Positions 10,046 to 19,887 of a stretch of DNA of 64,000 nucleotides are shown here, in pieces. How positions within the stretch are numbered: the first letter of the stretch is position 1; the number at the start of each line of letters is the position of its first letter. Made by a program: the position numbers and the translations under genes. The DNA is from Rachicladosporium sp. CCFEE 5018 (lineage: Eukaryota > Ascomycota > Dothideomycetes > Cladosporiales > Cladosporiaceae). The stretch is taken from positions 591,718-655,717 of the forward strand of contig KZ111151.1 of NCBI GenBank assembly GCA_002077045.2, read 5' to 3'. Under the pieces are notes generated by a model. The model did no database searches and was not told where the DNA came from. It saw nothing but the letters and a program-made list of their open reading frames with translations.

Positions 10046-11365
10046 ATGAACTTCGACGTTCCCCTCGCCCTACAAACCTACCTCGCAGACCTCGACTCCT
10101 TCATCGCCCGCGAGATCCAGCCCCTGCAAGACAGCAACGACAACAACCGCTTCTTCGACCACCGCCGCGAGCATAGCCGCACAGACTGGGACAACCAAGG
10201 CCTTCCACGCCCAGAATGGGAAGACCTGCTCAAGGAATGCCGACGCCGTGCAGACGCCGCTGGCTTCTTCCGCTTCAGTCTGCCGAAGCAGTATGGCGGG
10301 CAGAATGAGTCTAGTGGTCGGGGAGCAAATCTGTGGATGGCTGTGATCCGTGAGCATCTGGCCGCGAAGGGACTGGGGTTGTTCAATGATTTGCAGAATG
10401 AGCATTCGATTGTGGGCAACTTCCCGGATGTGGTCATGGTGCAGCATTTCGGCAGTGAGGCGCAGAAGAAGGAGTTGATTGATGGGCGATTGAAGGGGAA
10501 GGTGAGGATTACATTTGGGTTGACGGAGCCGGGGCATGGAAGCGATGCGACGCATATGGATACGAAGGCGGAGATGCAGCCGGATGGGAGTTATGTTATA
10601 AACGGAGGGAAGATGTGGCAGACGGGTATGCATGTGGCGACTAATTGCTTTATCTTCGCGAGGACTAGCGGAAAGAATGGGGAGGCGAAGGGGATCACAT
10701 GTTTCAATGTGCCGAGGCATACGCCAGGGTTGAAGGTTGAGAGTTATGAGTGGACGCTCAATATGCCAACAGATCATGCCACAGTGTCGTTGACGAATGT
10801 GAAGGTACCGGCGGAGGCGATCATTGGTCCTCTGGGTGGTGGACTGGCGGTCGCGCAAGCGTTTGTGCATGAGAATCGCATTCGACAGGCGGCATCCTCG
10901 CTGGGTGCAGCAGTATATTGCATCAACCAATCTGTGGAGTACGCAATGAAGCGAAAGCCATTTGGCAAGCCACTGGCAACAAATCAGGCGATCCAGTTCC
11001 CGCTTGTGGAGCTCGCGACCCAAGCTGAGATGCTTCGACTACTCATTCGCAAGACAGCATCAGAGATGGATCGTATGGACCACGTGGAGGTCGAGAAGAT
11101 GATCGGCGACAAAGTCAGCATGTGTAACTATTACGCAAATCGACTTTGCACACAAGCCGCGGATCAAGCAATACAGGTCCACGGAGGTTGGGGCTATAGC
11201 CGACATTGCCAATTCGAGCACATCTGGCGGCATCACCGGAGGTACAGGATCACTGAGGGCAGTGAGGAGATTCAAATGCGTAAGGTCGCTGGGTATCTAT
11301 TCGGTTTCATGGGTCCGAAGAAGGTTGTGCTTGGAGAGATGACAGATCAGCTGTCGAAGCTATAG
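10046..11365 (+). CDS. Acyl-CoA dehydrogenase family protein
   Basis: Single exon, 439 residues, within the normal range for this flavoprotein family, which oxidises acyl-CoA thioesters. Visible features: FGLTEPGHGSD (substrate and FAD loop), the GGKMWQTG region, HENRIRQAASSLG, KPFGKPLATNQAIQ (FAD contact), QVHGGWGY, and YRITEGSEEIQMRKVAG, where the Glu of TEG sits at the catalytic base position. There is no obvious mitochondrial transit peptide and no C-terminal SKL (it ends LSKL, so a PTS1-like tail of S-K-L is in fact present). A peroxisomal location is therefore a reasonable inference. Resembles the ACAD10/11-like fungal group. Confidence 0.92.
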   Translation: MNFDVPLALQTYLADLDSFIAREIQPLQDSNDNNRFFDHRREHSRTDWDNQGLPRPEWEDLLKECRRRADAAGFFRFSLPKQYGGQNESSGRGANLWMAVIREHLAAKGLGLFNDLQNEHSIVGNFPDVVMVQHFGSEAQKKELIDGRLKGKVRITFGLTEPGHGSDATHMDTKAEMQPDGSYVINGGKMWQTGMHVATNCFIFARTSGKNGEAKGITCFNVPRHTPGLKVESYEWTLNMPTDHATVSLTNVKVPAEAIIGPLGGGLAVAQAFVHENRIRQAASSLGAAVYCINQSVEYAMKRKPFGKPLATNQAIQFPLVELATQAEMLRLLIRKTASEMDRMDHVEVEKMIGDKVSMCNYYANRLCTQAADQAIQVHGGWGYSRHCQFEHIWRHHRRYRITEGSEEIQMRKVAGYLFGFMGPKKVVLGEMTDQLSKL

Positions 11366-12059
11366 CATATGCACTCAAAAACCTCCAGCAAGCTTGCGCT
11401 CTGACTGGTCTCCAGTACTCGTCGCTCTGCTTGGTCACTATCTCACCCCAGCCCTCCAGCGGCCCAATGATCTGCACGTCTTTCTGACTGCCCTTCAGCA
11501 CCTCGCGACACGGCATCGCCATAGTCATGTTCTCCTCATTCCCCTCGCCCGTCAACTTCGCCAAATCCATCTCGCTCGCCGCATACACGATCCGCCCGAT
11601 ATTCGCCCAGTAGCAGGTTGCAACACACATGGCGCATGGCTCCCACGTTGAGAAGAGCGTGCATCGCCAGAGGTAGGGCTCTGGGTAGTGCGAGCTTGCG
11701 AGGCGGGCAAGTGAGGACTCTGCATGGTTGACATGATCAAGAGACTGATGTGTGAGGAGGATCGTGGTATTGTCTGGAGCGAGCAGGAGAGCTGTGAAAG
11801 GTCGCTTGCCCATTGAAGTGGCGCGTTTCTGTACGATCATCAGGGCGTCCATGGCTGCTGCAATCTGTGACTCGTCCGGCTGGGGCGGGCGCCGTGGGAA
11901 GAGGGCATGATTGGCTATGGGTGGTGCTGGAGCATCTTCGAGACTGCCAGTGCTATCCACTGTGGCCATGGTATCAATTTTCTGTGAGATCTTCGCATGA
12001 TCGTAGAGGCGATCAAGTTTCCGACGCTCCAAATGCATGCTATACCTTCCAGTGTGCAC
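11307..12059 (-). CDS. Cytidine/deoxycytidylate deaminase-fold protein
   Basis: Zinc-dependent deaminase fold: HAESSLARLA supplies the zinc His and catalytic Glu, and TWEPCAMCVATCYW supplies the two zinc Cys. The spacing suits the guanine deaminase / tRNA adenosine deaminase-like group, so the substrate is probably a purine or pyrimidine base or nucleoside; I cannot choose. ORF length 250 residues; a second Met at 11969 (MATVDSTG) is an equally good start giving 220. The 3' end overlaps the end of the convergent acyl-CoA dehydrogenase by 59 bases, unless a late intron shortens it. Confidence 0.8.
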   Translation of the reverse strand: MHTGRYSMHLERRKLDRLYDHAKISQKIDTMATVDSTGSLEDAPAPPIANHALFPRRPPQPDESQIAAAMDALMIVQKRATSMGKRPFTALLLAPDNTTILLTHQSLDHVNHAESSLARLASSHYPEPYLWRCTLFSTWEPCAMCVATCYWANIGRIVYAASEMDLAKLTGEGNEENMTMAMPCREVLKGSQKDVQIIGPLEGWGEIVTKQSDEYWRPVRAQACWRFLSAYAIASTADLSSLQAQPSSDP

Positions 12060-12939
12060 GGCTAATTACACAAAGTACATGGCGATCTTGATAAGAATCA
12101 GCGGTGCCCATTAGATCTTATCGCCTCAAGCATCTCCGACTTTCCATTATTGCATCTTGAAAAGCCTCCATCTGCACCGTAAGCCTCGGTGTTGTTCGCA
12201 CACATGGATGCACACAGGGAACCCTAGGAACACCAACGCTCACTCCTGCATATTCTGGATTCTCACCAATCCTCGATCCGCAGTCTGCGCTTCGTGCCGC
12301 AAATAGGTGAGCATGCGGCTGGGCGAACACTTGGCCGCAACGCCGCCGGCCCGAACACACTGGACAGCATACTCAGACGGCGCGACACAGTGTCTACTTT
12401 GAGTATTCCGCTCAAGCAACAGGCACCAGCATGCAATATTAATGGTAACAAACTCCCCCAAGGCAAGTCGAGCCTCGTGCGTTGCGACAACCGAATAGAG
12501 TTCTCTAGATCTGCCGCGCCACGAAAGCTTGGCTCGCCAATACGCGTCACTTCGACTGTCTCATCTTGCCCTGCCATCGCTCACATCACTTGGCTGCGCC
12601 GTGCGCGCCGTACAGCCCACGGTTTCAGTCTTTCTCTTAATGGCACGACCTTCTCTGGTTTCTTCTCGTTATCAGCAGCTTCTCCATCTACGGCGTAATT
12701 GAACGCGCAGACTGAACTTTCCTCCGTTCTGCTCAGGGAACTATCGTCATCTCATTCACGACCTCACTCCGCGGCTCCGCCACTGGTACACGCTTCAAGT
12801 GCGACGGCCTCGTCATCTCTATTCGTCACTTTGGACACAGCCCTGTATTCGATTGCGTTCATTCTTCTCTTCGATTTTTCATACATCATAGGCGTCTTCT
12901 CCTCATCCTCGACAAAGGACCAACAGCACAACCACGAAG
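12060..12939. other. Long intergenic region, probable protease promoter and leader
   Basis: 880 bases. The last 300 are CT-rich with CAACAGCACAACCACGAAG just before the ATG, a typical fungal leader. ORFs at 12263-12698 on both strands lack recognisable features and are not called. Confidence 0.5.
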
Positions 12940-14367
12940 ATGTATGCCATAACGACGATACTCGCTGCTCAGGTGGCTTTGATATGCCAATCAAATGCTC
13001 TTCAACTTCGACAACCTTCCCACTCTGGTCCAAAGGTTATACAGCATGAGATTCAGCGAAGACATGTCGCCGATCCGGTCAAGCAGTCACTGGCGCGATT
13101 ACGACGGCGAGCTGGCACTGTGACTGCTGAACTCGACAATGAAGGCACACTGTACTTCATGAACATCTCCATCGGTACACCTGCCCAGGATCTCCATATG
13201 CACATCGATACTGGAAGCAGTGATCTTTGGGTCAATGTGCCGAACAGCCAGCTTTGTACTTCGCAACAAGGCATCTGTTCAGCATCTGGAACTTATGACT
13301 CCAGCGCATCTTCGACGTATAAGCTGGTCAACAACGACTTCAACATCTCCTATGTCGATGGCTCTGGATCGTCTGGCAACTATGTCACCGACGTTGTTAG
13401 CTTTTCGGACATCAGCCTGGTAAACCAGCAATTCGGCGTGGGGCTTGTGTCAAGTTCAATGGAAGGTGTGCTTGGTATTGGCTACGTGGCGAACGAGGTT
13501 GCAGCATCATCCGGCAACACCTACCCAAACATCCCGAAGAACCTCGTGACCTCTGGCCACATCAACACAAATGCCTACAGCTTATGGCTGAACGACTTGG
13601 ACGCATCCAAGGGTTCGATCCTCTTTGGTGGTGTGAACACTGCCAAGTACACTGGGGAACTCGAGACACTGCCCATCATACCTACTCAGGGCTTCTACGC
13701 TGAGTTCATCGTTGCGATGACGGCGGTGGGAATGAATGGCACCAAGGGATCGATTGCCAGCAACATCGCGTCACCCGCATTGCTCGATTCAGGAAGCAGC
13801 TTGATGTACCTACCAGACCAAATCGCCAACAACATCTTCAGCGCACTCGGGACCTCCTACGATTCCCAACAGGGCGCTGCGATTGTGAATTGCGACCTCA
13901 TCAACTCGGACGCCACCATCGACTTCACGTTCTCTTCGCCTACGATCAGAGTACCCATGAACGAGTTGGTATTCATCGCAGGTGGCACGAACCGGGACCC
14001 GATCTGTATCCTCGGCATCGGCCCAGCAGGTAGCAGCACACCTGTACTTGGCGACACCTTCCTACGGTCAGCTTACATTGTGTATGATCTCCAGAACAAC
14101 GAGATCTCCCTCGCACAGACAAACTTCAACAGCACCGACAACAACATTCTGGAGATCTCCTCCGGCGCGACATCAGTCCCTAGTGCAACGAATGTGGCAA
14201 ATCCGGTCACTCAAGTGTCTGTCGAGACTGGTGGTGCAAGGCTGGGCGGTTTCAACAGCATGATTGGTGGTACTGCGTCTTCTGCCGGGCTTGCTGCTCC
14301 GACCGCCTTCGCGGCGAGTATCCCGGCTCTCGTTGGCGCCGTGGCTGCTGCTGCGTTGGCGTTGTGA
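12940..14367 (+). CDS. GPI-anchored pepsin-like aspartic protease (yapsin type)
   Basis: Single exon, 475 residues. N-terminal signal peptide (MYAITTILAAQVALICQS), then a pro-region ending in basic residues (RLRRRAG), then the two-lobed protease with active sites HIDTGSSDLW and ALLDSGSSLMYLP. The flap region is YVDGSGSSGNYVTD. The C-terminus is Ser/Gly/Ala-rich and ends in a hydrophobic tail (PALVGAVAAAALAL) with small residues upstream, as expected for a GPI anchor. It should act at the plasma membrane or wall, processing secreted proteins. The flap has Val-Asp where most pepsins keep Tyr-Gly-Thr/Ser spacing, within normal fungal variation. Confidence 0.92.
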   Translation: MYAITTILAAQVALICQSNALQLRQPSHSGPKVIQHEIQRRHVADPVKQSLARLRRRAGTVTAELDNEGTLYFMNISIGTPAQDLHMHIDTGSSDLWVNVPNSQLCTSQQGICSASGTYDSSASSTYKLVNNDFNISYVDGSGSSGNYVTDVVSFSDISLVNQQFGVGLVSSSMEGVLGIGYVANEVAASSGNTYPNIPKNLVTSGHINTNAYSLWLNDLDASKGSILFGGVNTAKYTGELETLPIIPTQGFYAEFIVAMTAVGMNGTKGSIASNIASPALLDSGSSLMYLPDQIANNIFSALGTSYDSQQGAAIVNCDLINSDATIDFTFSSPTIRVPMNELVFIAGGTNRDPICILGIGPAGSSTPVLGDTFLRSAYIVYDLQNNEISLAQTNFNSTDNNILEISSGATSVPSATNVANPVTQVSVETGGARLGGFNSMIGGTASSAGLAAPTAFAASIPALVGAVAAAALAL

Positions 14368-14419
14368 GTGGCCGATCGTATGGAAGGTAGATGCGACGTA
14401 TCTCCACTTTCCCACGACC

Positions 14420-14474
14420 TGCGCCTCTCGTCGAGACAGCGGTGCGGTGCTCCACTGCTGCGGCTGAGCTGATA
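14420..14474 (+). repeat. Short dispersed repeat, copy A
   Basis: Clearly alignable to 18166-18221: shared pieces include GCGCCTCTC, ACAGCG, GGTGCTC, TGCTGCGGC and AGCTGATA in the same order with small gaps. It lies just after the aspartic protease stop. It may be a remnant of a small mobile element. Confidence 0.5.
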
Positions 14475-15165
14475 CGAATACAAACCGCCTGTAAGGCTTT
14501 CGAGTGGCAGGAGCAGGACAGAGACTTGGCAGATGGAGCTGAGGACTATGACATGGAGCCAAGAGAAGCGAGGAATTACGATGTGACCACAAGGATTACA
14601 TGATAGACACGACATGGCATATTGCATGATGGGCGCAAGGCAGATAGAATTGTTCTCATGGCGTTAAAACTTAGATCGCATGGCAGGCTTGCCACGGGCC
14701 CCAAAGACAGCGTTGTATGGTAGCATCACGGTCAGCGAGCATAGTCACGAGTATAGACGGAGTCATATTGCAACCAGCACATGGCACCGTAATATCGCAT
14801 CTGTGACTCAAGATCCCGTAAGCAATCTCGAAAGCGCTGAGAAAGTTGTCGGAGTCCGCCTGTGCTGCGCCGCAGAAGGCCCGATCGCCTCCAACTTGTC
14901 ATCACCACCAAAACCGTACAGTCTTCACTGACGACCGCGAGCATGAAATGAAGCACTGCACGCTCGGTATGTTCAGCGGCGAGTCAAGCATCTCTCCGCG
15001 GTTCCTGGGACATACATATCGCCTAGGCTAAGGGTAGACCCGGGTGTGCTGTAGTGCTGCGGAACGAAACGGAGGATGGCGGGGTACTCAGAGGGCCGGG
15101 AATCGCGTGGTGACACAGGGTAGAGTGATGGTCCGAAGACGGATGCCATAGACTGGTACTGTGAG

Positions 15166-15172
15166 TATATAA
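15166..15172 (+). promoter_or_regulatory. TATA box of the GAPDH gene
   Basis: TATATAA about 290 bases before the ATG, with a spliced leader in between; a sequence-specific TATA fits a highly expressed glycolytic gene. Confidence 0.6.
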
Positions 15173-15367
15173 GCAGAGGTAGAGGACTACTTGGTCACTG
15201 TTGCATCCATTGTATAAGCAAATCCAAAGCCACGTCGTCGAGCCGTGCCTTCCTATCAACGCCACACACAAAGTTGCCCCTCCACCGAATACCAGCTCGA
15301 GAATATCTGCCCCGCACTGCACTTAAATCTCTCAACAAAAGCACCAGCACAACAACACTCCACTAAG

Positions 15368-15423
15368 GTGAGTTCCTAGATCAGCATTGCCTTCCTCTCT
15401 TGACCTCACACTGACCCTCATAG
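15368..15423 (+). other. Leader intron of the GAPDH gene
   Basis: GTGAGT at the 5' end, CTGAC branch-like sequence and CATAG at the 3' end, 56 nt, ending 29 bases before the ATG. The size matches the coding introns of the window. Confidence 0.6.
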
Positions 15424-15452
15424 ACTATATCCGCACCAGAACAATCGCAATC

Positions 15453-16715
15453 ATGCCTGTCAAGGTACGGCTCGAAGCATAAAAGAGGAGCTGGCGCAGC
15501 AACTGATGGACAATACAGGTCGGAATCAACGGCTTCGGTCGTATCGGACGCATCGTGTTCAGGAACGCGTGAGTGGAAGTGTAGCAAGAGCAGTGAGGAA
15601 GTGAGGCTGAACAGGAAAAAGCATCGAGCACGACGACATCAACATTGTCGCCGTCAATGACCCCTTCATTGAGCCCGAGTATGCCGTGAGTCTGGCCCAA
15701 GATCTTCTCAGATGGCAGGGGCTGAAAAGTCATTGCCTCGATAAAACAACACTAACCGCCACCCTCTGCAGGCATACATGCTCAAGTACGACACCACCCA
15801 CGGCGTCTTCAAGGGCGAGATCAAGGTCGACGGCAAGGATTTGACAGTGAACGGCAAGAAAGTGCGCTTCTACACCGAGCGCGACCCGGCGAACATTCCC
15901 TGGGCGGAGACCGAGGCCCACTACGTCGTCGAGTCCACCGGCGTCTTCACCACCACCGAGAAGGCCTCCGCTCACTTGAAGGGTGGCGCCAAGAAGGTCG
16001 TCATCTCCGCCCCGTCCGCCGATGCTCCCATGTTCGTCATGGGCGTCAACCAGGACAAGTACACCTCCGATATCCCCGTCATCTCCAACGCCTCTTGCAC
16101 GACCAACTGCCTCGCCCCGCTCGCGAAGGTCATGCACGACAACTTCACCATTATCGAGGGTCTGATGACCACGATCCACTCGTACACTGCTACGCAGAAG
16201 ACTGTTGATGGGCCGTCCGGCAAGGACTGGCGTGGCGGCCGCACTGCGGCGCAGAACATCATCCCTTCGTCCACTGGTGCTGCCAAGGCTGTGGGCAAGG
16301 TCATCCCGGATCTCAACGGCAAGCTTACGGGCATGTCTATGCGTGTGCCGACTGCCAATGTGTCTGTTGTCGACTTGACTTGCCGCATTGAGAAGGGCGC
16401 GACCTATGATGAGATCAAGGCTGTCATGAAGAAGGCTGCCGAGGGCGAGCTCAAGGGCATGCTACCATTCCTTCTCTTCTCTTCTGGCACATTGTACTGA
16501 CTGTTACACCAGGCATCCTCGAGTACACCGAAGACGAGATCGTCTCCAGCGACTTGAACGGCAACCCAGCCTCGTCCATCTTCGACGCCAAGGCTGGTAT
16601 CTCGCTCAACAAGAACTTCGTCAAGCTTGTCAGTTGGTACGACAACGAGTGGGGCTACTCTCGCCGTGTGTTGGATCTCTTGGCCTACATTGCCAAGGTT
16701 GATGGTGCGCACTAA
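15453..16715 (+). CDS. gpdA: Glyceraldehyde-3-phosphate dehydrogenase
   Basis: Cytosolic glycolytic enzyme. Five coding exons: 15453-15464 (only MPVK), 15519-15568, 15622-15685, 15772-16456 and 16513-16715, giving 337 residues, the standard length. The NAD site VGINGFGRIGRIVFRNA spans the first two junctions; SNASCTTNCLAP carries the catalytic Cys; WYDNEWGYSRRVLDL closes the protein. Intron 2 uses an AAAAAG acceptor. Intron 4 (16457-16512) starts with GC instead of GT; only this join restores ELKG-ILEYTEDE. The 12-nt first exon and leader intron are known from other fungal gpd genes. Confidence 0.97.
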
Positions 16716-17256
16716 GCGGGTCGTGTCAAGGAAGAGCTTGAGGTGTGATAGACGACGGTAGCCGAGATCATGCGGTTGTGGGGATGATGATATTCGGAGA
16801 GGTGACGAGTATGCATGATGAACAGAGACAAGTCCGGTAGTATGAGATACTCTTGGCTACTCCCATCTCCATGATATTGAGGAGACCTGTTCCACCAGTC
16901 TGTCGCGTGCCTTCCTTATTGGGTGCGGTCCGCCCCGCAACCCAATAATTCTCAAGCTTCCACTTCAGAGCCTCACTCCGCTGTTATCATCAGCAAGATG
17001 CCACTACTGCGCTACTAACGCTGCATCGCGCACGAAATTGCACACTAGCCCGGTTTAAAGATGCGAAATGACGACTTGTCCCTCGTTCGCCGGACTTCGA
17101 TGTCGTACCCGATGATGAAGCAAGGACACTGTCGCGGTAGTAACCTAAGTGCAACAGACATGGTAGGTACCCGTCCTCACCTCCAGTCTCTCGTTTCCCC
17201 ATCCTCAGTTGCGTTCTTCACTCGCGAAGACTTCACCTTGACTCTCTAACGCAATC
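16716..17256. other. Intergenic region, GAPDH 3' side and carboxypeptidase promoter
   Basis: 540 bases, no supported gene. The last 60 bases are CT-rich before the carboxypeptidase ATG. Confidence 0.5.
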
Positions 17257-18717
17257 ATGCTCTCCTCTCTGCTTCTCACTGCCGCATTCCTCACTGCGTC
17301 CAGTATCGCTCAGTTCGTCCCCGCTTCCACCGATCTCGTCACCAAAGTTGGCTACTACAATCAGCACGTGCGCTATAAGGAAGTACCTGAGGGAATCTGC
17401 GAGCTCACGCCGGGCGTTAAGAGCTTCTCGGGATATGTCGATGTTGCGCCAGAACAATCAATCTTCTTCTGGTTCTTCTCTTCTAGAAACGAGGACCCGA
17501 ATACAGCGCCATTGACGGTATGGATCAATGGAGGACCGGGCAGCTCGTCGATGATAGGACTCTTCGAGGAGCTGGGACCCTGTTCGATAAACGTTGACGG
17601 GAAGGTGGTGAATAATCCTTATGCTTGGAAGTGCGTCATGAGACCTCAGTGAGGGTGCTATGGTGAGTGAGGATACACGTGCTGACGACACACTGCAGCA
17701 ATGTCTCGAACATGCTCTTCATCGACCACCCCGCTCAAGTAGGCTTCTCTTACTCGAAGCCGGTCTCAGCATACGTCGACAGCAGCTCCGGAAGCATCGT
17801 CACATTGCCGGACGCGACTTGTCCGGACTACGCGACTGGCATTTGTGGGACGTTCTCTTACCCTAACGAGACGGATACGGCGAATTCTACGCAAGGAGCT
17901 GCGCCGAGCATGTGGAAGACATTGCAGGGCTTTATGGGCGCATTTCCTCAATATTCGAGGAATGAGTTCAACTTTGCTACGGAGAGCTATGGAGGGCATT
18001 ATGGGCCTGTGTTCAACGAGTAAGTTTAAATTCTCTTTGCTGATCTTGCGCTGCTCCGGAAAGTCTGAAAGGCTCCTGTGCTGCCATAAGCATCAGCGAT
18101 ACTGCGCTTCACAGCCTAAATCGCGGACGAGAGCCATATACGAGCTGGTGCTCCGCTCTCTCGATTCGCGCCTCTCACGATGGCTACAGCGTGGTGCTCA
18201 ATTGCTGCGGCGCAGCTGATAGCACCACTACACACCTGTCATACATTCGGAGAAGCGGACGTAGCTTTGAACGCGACTGACACATCCAGGTATATCGAGA
18301 CCCAAAACGCACTCATCAGGAAAGGCCAGCTCCCAGGTGCACATCAAATCAGCCTCAGCACTGTGCTGATCGGGAACGGCTGAGGTGCCTTTCTATCAGC
18401 CTCTTGCTGCCCTGGAGTTGTTCGAGCGCGGGATTGGGCGGAGGGATATTGCTACCGGCAAGTATGATGTGAGGCGAGGGTATATTACTAAGGGCACGCC
18501 GGAGAGTACGTATAGGGAAGGCAACAGGACAGTGCAATTTACTGTCTTGCCAGGTGATGCTATCTACAACACGACGCTGAGTGCGCCCAATCCGACTGGT
18601 AATGCTACGGCGAAGGCGAAGAGGGACGTTCGAGGGTGGAAGCCGACACGCAGTACGCAGAGTCCGTTGATGAGGAGAAGCTTGGGTGCGAGGTTGGGTG
18701 TGAAGCCAAGGGTATAA
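17257..18717 (+). pseudogene. Secreted serine carboxypeptidase (S10, CPS1-like), internally deleted
   Basis: Exons 17257-17630, 17699-18019 and 18290 onward encode a signal peptide (MLSSLLLTAAFLTASSIA), the oxyanion motif NGGPGSSS and the nucleophile motif TESYGGHYGP, up to STVLIGNG at 18380. A TGA follows at once. From 18385, in another frame, comes the family's C-terminal segment (VPFYQPLAALELFERG to the stop at 18717). In intact relatives roughly 150-200 residues lie between these points, including the catalytic Asp and the His just before VPFYQP. Both are missing, so the enzyme cannot be active. The second intron (18020-18289) is 270 nt, far longer than its neighbours, and holds a dispersed repeat. 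Confidence 0.8.
18166..18221 (+). repeat. Short dispersed repeat, copy B, inside a carboxypeptidase intron
   Basis: Related to 14420-14474. It lies inside the unusually long second intron of the damaged carboxypeptidase, consistent with an insertion that enlarged the intron. Confidence 0.5.
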
Positions 18718-18741
18718 TGCTGCTCAATCAGTATATCTATG

Positions 18742-19716
18742 CTACGGTAGCCCACTGAATAGCCTCGTTCGCTTGCCGCTGGTTAGGCCAGCACTTCCGA
18801 AGACACTTGGCCTTCTCGTGCTCACGTAGGGAACGCCATTGATCGACGGACCTTCGACGTCCCGCGACCTGGAGCGACTCGTCCTGATATCCTCCGCAGC
18901 CACGTGAACACCTCCGAGCATAGCCTTGATGGCACTGATCTGCTTGAGCTGTGAATCGTGGGCCAGCTCCCCCTGCAGTTCGTCGTACGTGTTGCGTAGG
19001 AAGTCTCGCATCCTATCCACGTACTCTTCGTAGCAAAACACAATGGATTTCCTCACAACGTATGTGGCCGCCACATCGTTGCATGCGCAGAAAAGAAGCC
19101 ATGCGCTCAGTCGTGGAAGCCAAGCGGCTTTGATCTGCGCCTGTGACATCAGGGACCGTACGGAGCTTCCAGTAATCGTCATGCGAAGATGAACAGGGAT
19201 TAGCACGAGGATTAGCGCTCGCAAGGACTGCAACCTGAGTGTCCATGCTTGCGCCTGCGCTTCGCTGCCGAATGTGGCGGAGGTCGTGTACAGTAGATCG
19301 ATCGCGCCTTGGAAGTCAAGGTCTCGGACTTCCACTCGTATTGATGATGTTGGCAGGATGAGATGACGCCGCACTGCCTCGCAATAGATCCGTTGCGCCT
19401 CATGGCTGGTGCTCAGTAGGCTGTTGCTTGAGCGACATGGCAACGCACGATACGGGAGGATCAGTGGCGTTGTCGTAGTGTCCATGGCTTCGAGTGGTGG
19501 TGAAAGAGTGATGGGCCCGTCGAGTTCGACAACAAGATCGAAGATTAGGTCCTGCAGCTCTCTCGGCAGTCCTAAGATATTTGGAGCCATTGTGGAGCTG
19601 TTCTCAGATTTAGTCGTGGGGTGTTGAGCCAGTCCTGGGCGTCGGATCAGCCGGTACCAATGGCGGGAGCTGTTTCTGCCGTTGTTGCAGCCAGTGTCAG
19701 TAGAGAGAAAGGTCAT
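18742..19716 (-). CDS. F-box-like hypothetical protein
   Basis: Single exon. The most likely start is the Met at 19590, directly before NILGLPRELQDLIFDLV, an F-box-like or fungal LPxEL(R/Q)DxI(Y/F) motif; the longer ORF start at 19716 adds 42 residues without features. The rest is helical with a hydrophobic stretch (LRALILVLIPVHLRM) and a Ser/Arg-rich tail. The family is typical of large, fast-changing fungal F-box-like sets. Substrate-adaptor function in ubiquitination is possible but only inferred. It ends 25 bases from the carboxypeptidase remnant on the opposite strand. Confidence 0.6.
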   Translation of the reverse strand: MTFLSTDTGCNNGRNSSRHWYRLIRRPGLAQHPTTKSENSSTMAPNILGLPRELQDLIFDLVVELDGPITLSPPLEAMDTTTTPLILPYRALPCRSSNSLLSTSHEAQRIYCEAVRRHLILPTSSIRVEVRDLDFQGAIDLLYTTSATFGSEAQAQAWTLRLQSLRALILVLIPVHLRMTITGSSVRSLMSQAQIKAAWLPRLSAWLLFCACNDVAATYVVRKSIVFCYEEYVDRMRDFLRNTYDELQGELAHDSQLKQISAIKAMLGGVHVAAEDIRTSRSRSRDVEGPSINGVPYVSTRRPSVFGSAGLTSGKRTRLFSGLP

Positions 19717-19887
19717 CTCGATAATGAACTAGAAACCACAGCTAGGCTGTAACAAAGATAGAGAGACAATGGCATAGCTGCATATCACCTCGGGTAGCAG
19801 TACTTGCTGCTGTCGCAAGGCTGAGGCTTCCTATGTCATGCCTGAGGCGTCCATGGTGCAGCCGCTAGGTGCGGCTGTGCAGCTGTA

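Larger units (their letters stand above)
14368..15452. other. Intergenic region holding the GAPDH promoter
   Basis: Holds a 55-base segment related to the long intron of the carboxypeptidase pseudogene (14420-14474), a TATA element at 15166-15172, a CT-rich and CAA-rich transcribed leader, and an intron in the leader. No supported coding gene. Confidence 0.6.

Noticed and set aside
12263..12698. ORFs on both strands between the deaminase and the protease
   Set aside because: No known motif, and the right half reads as a long CT-rich leader.
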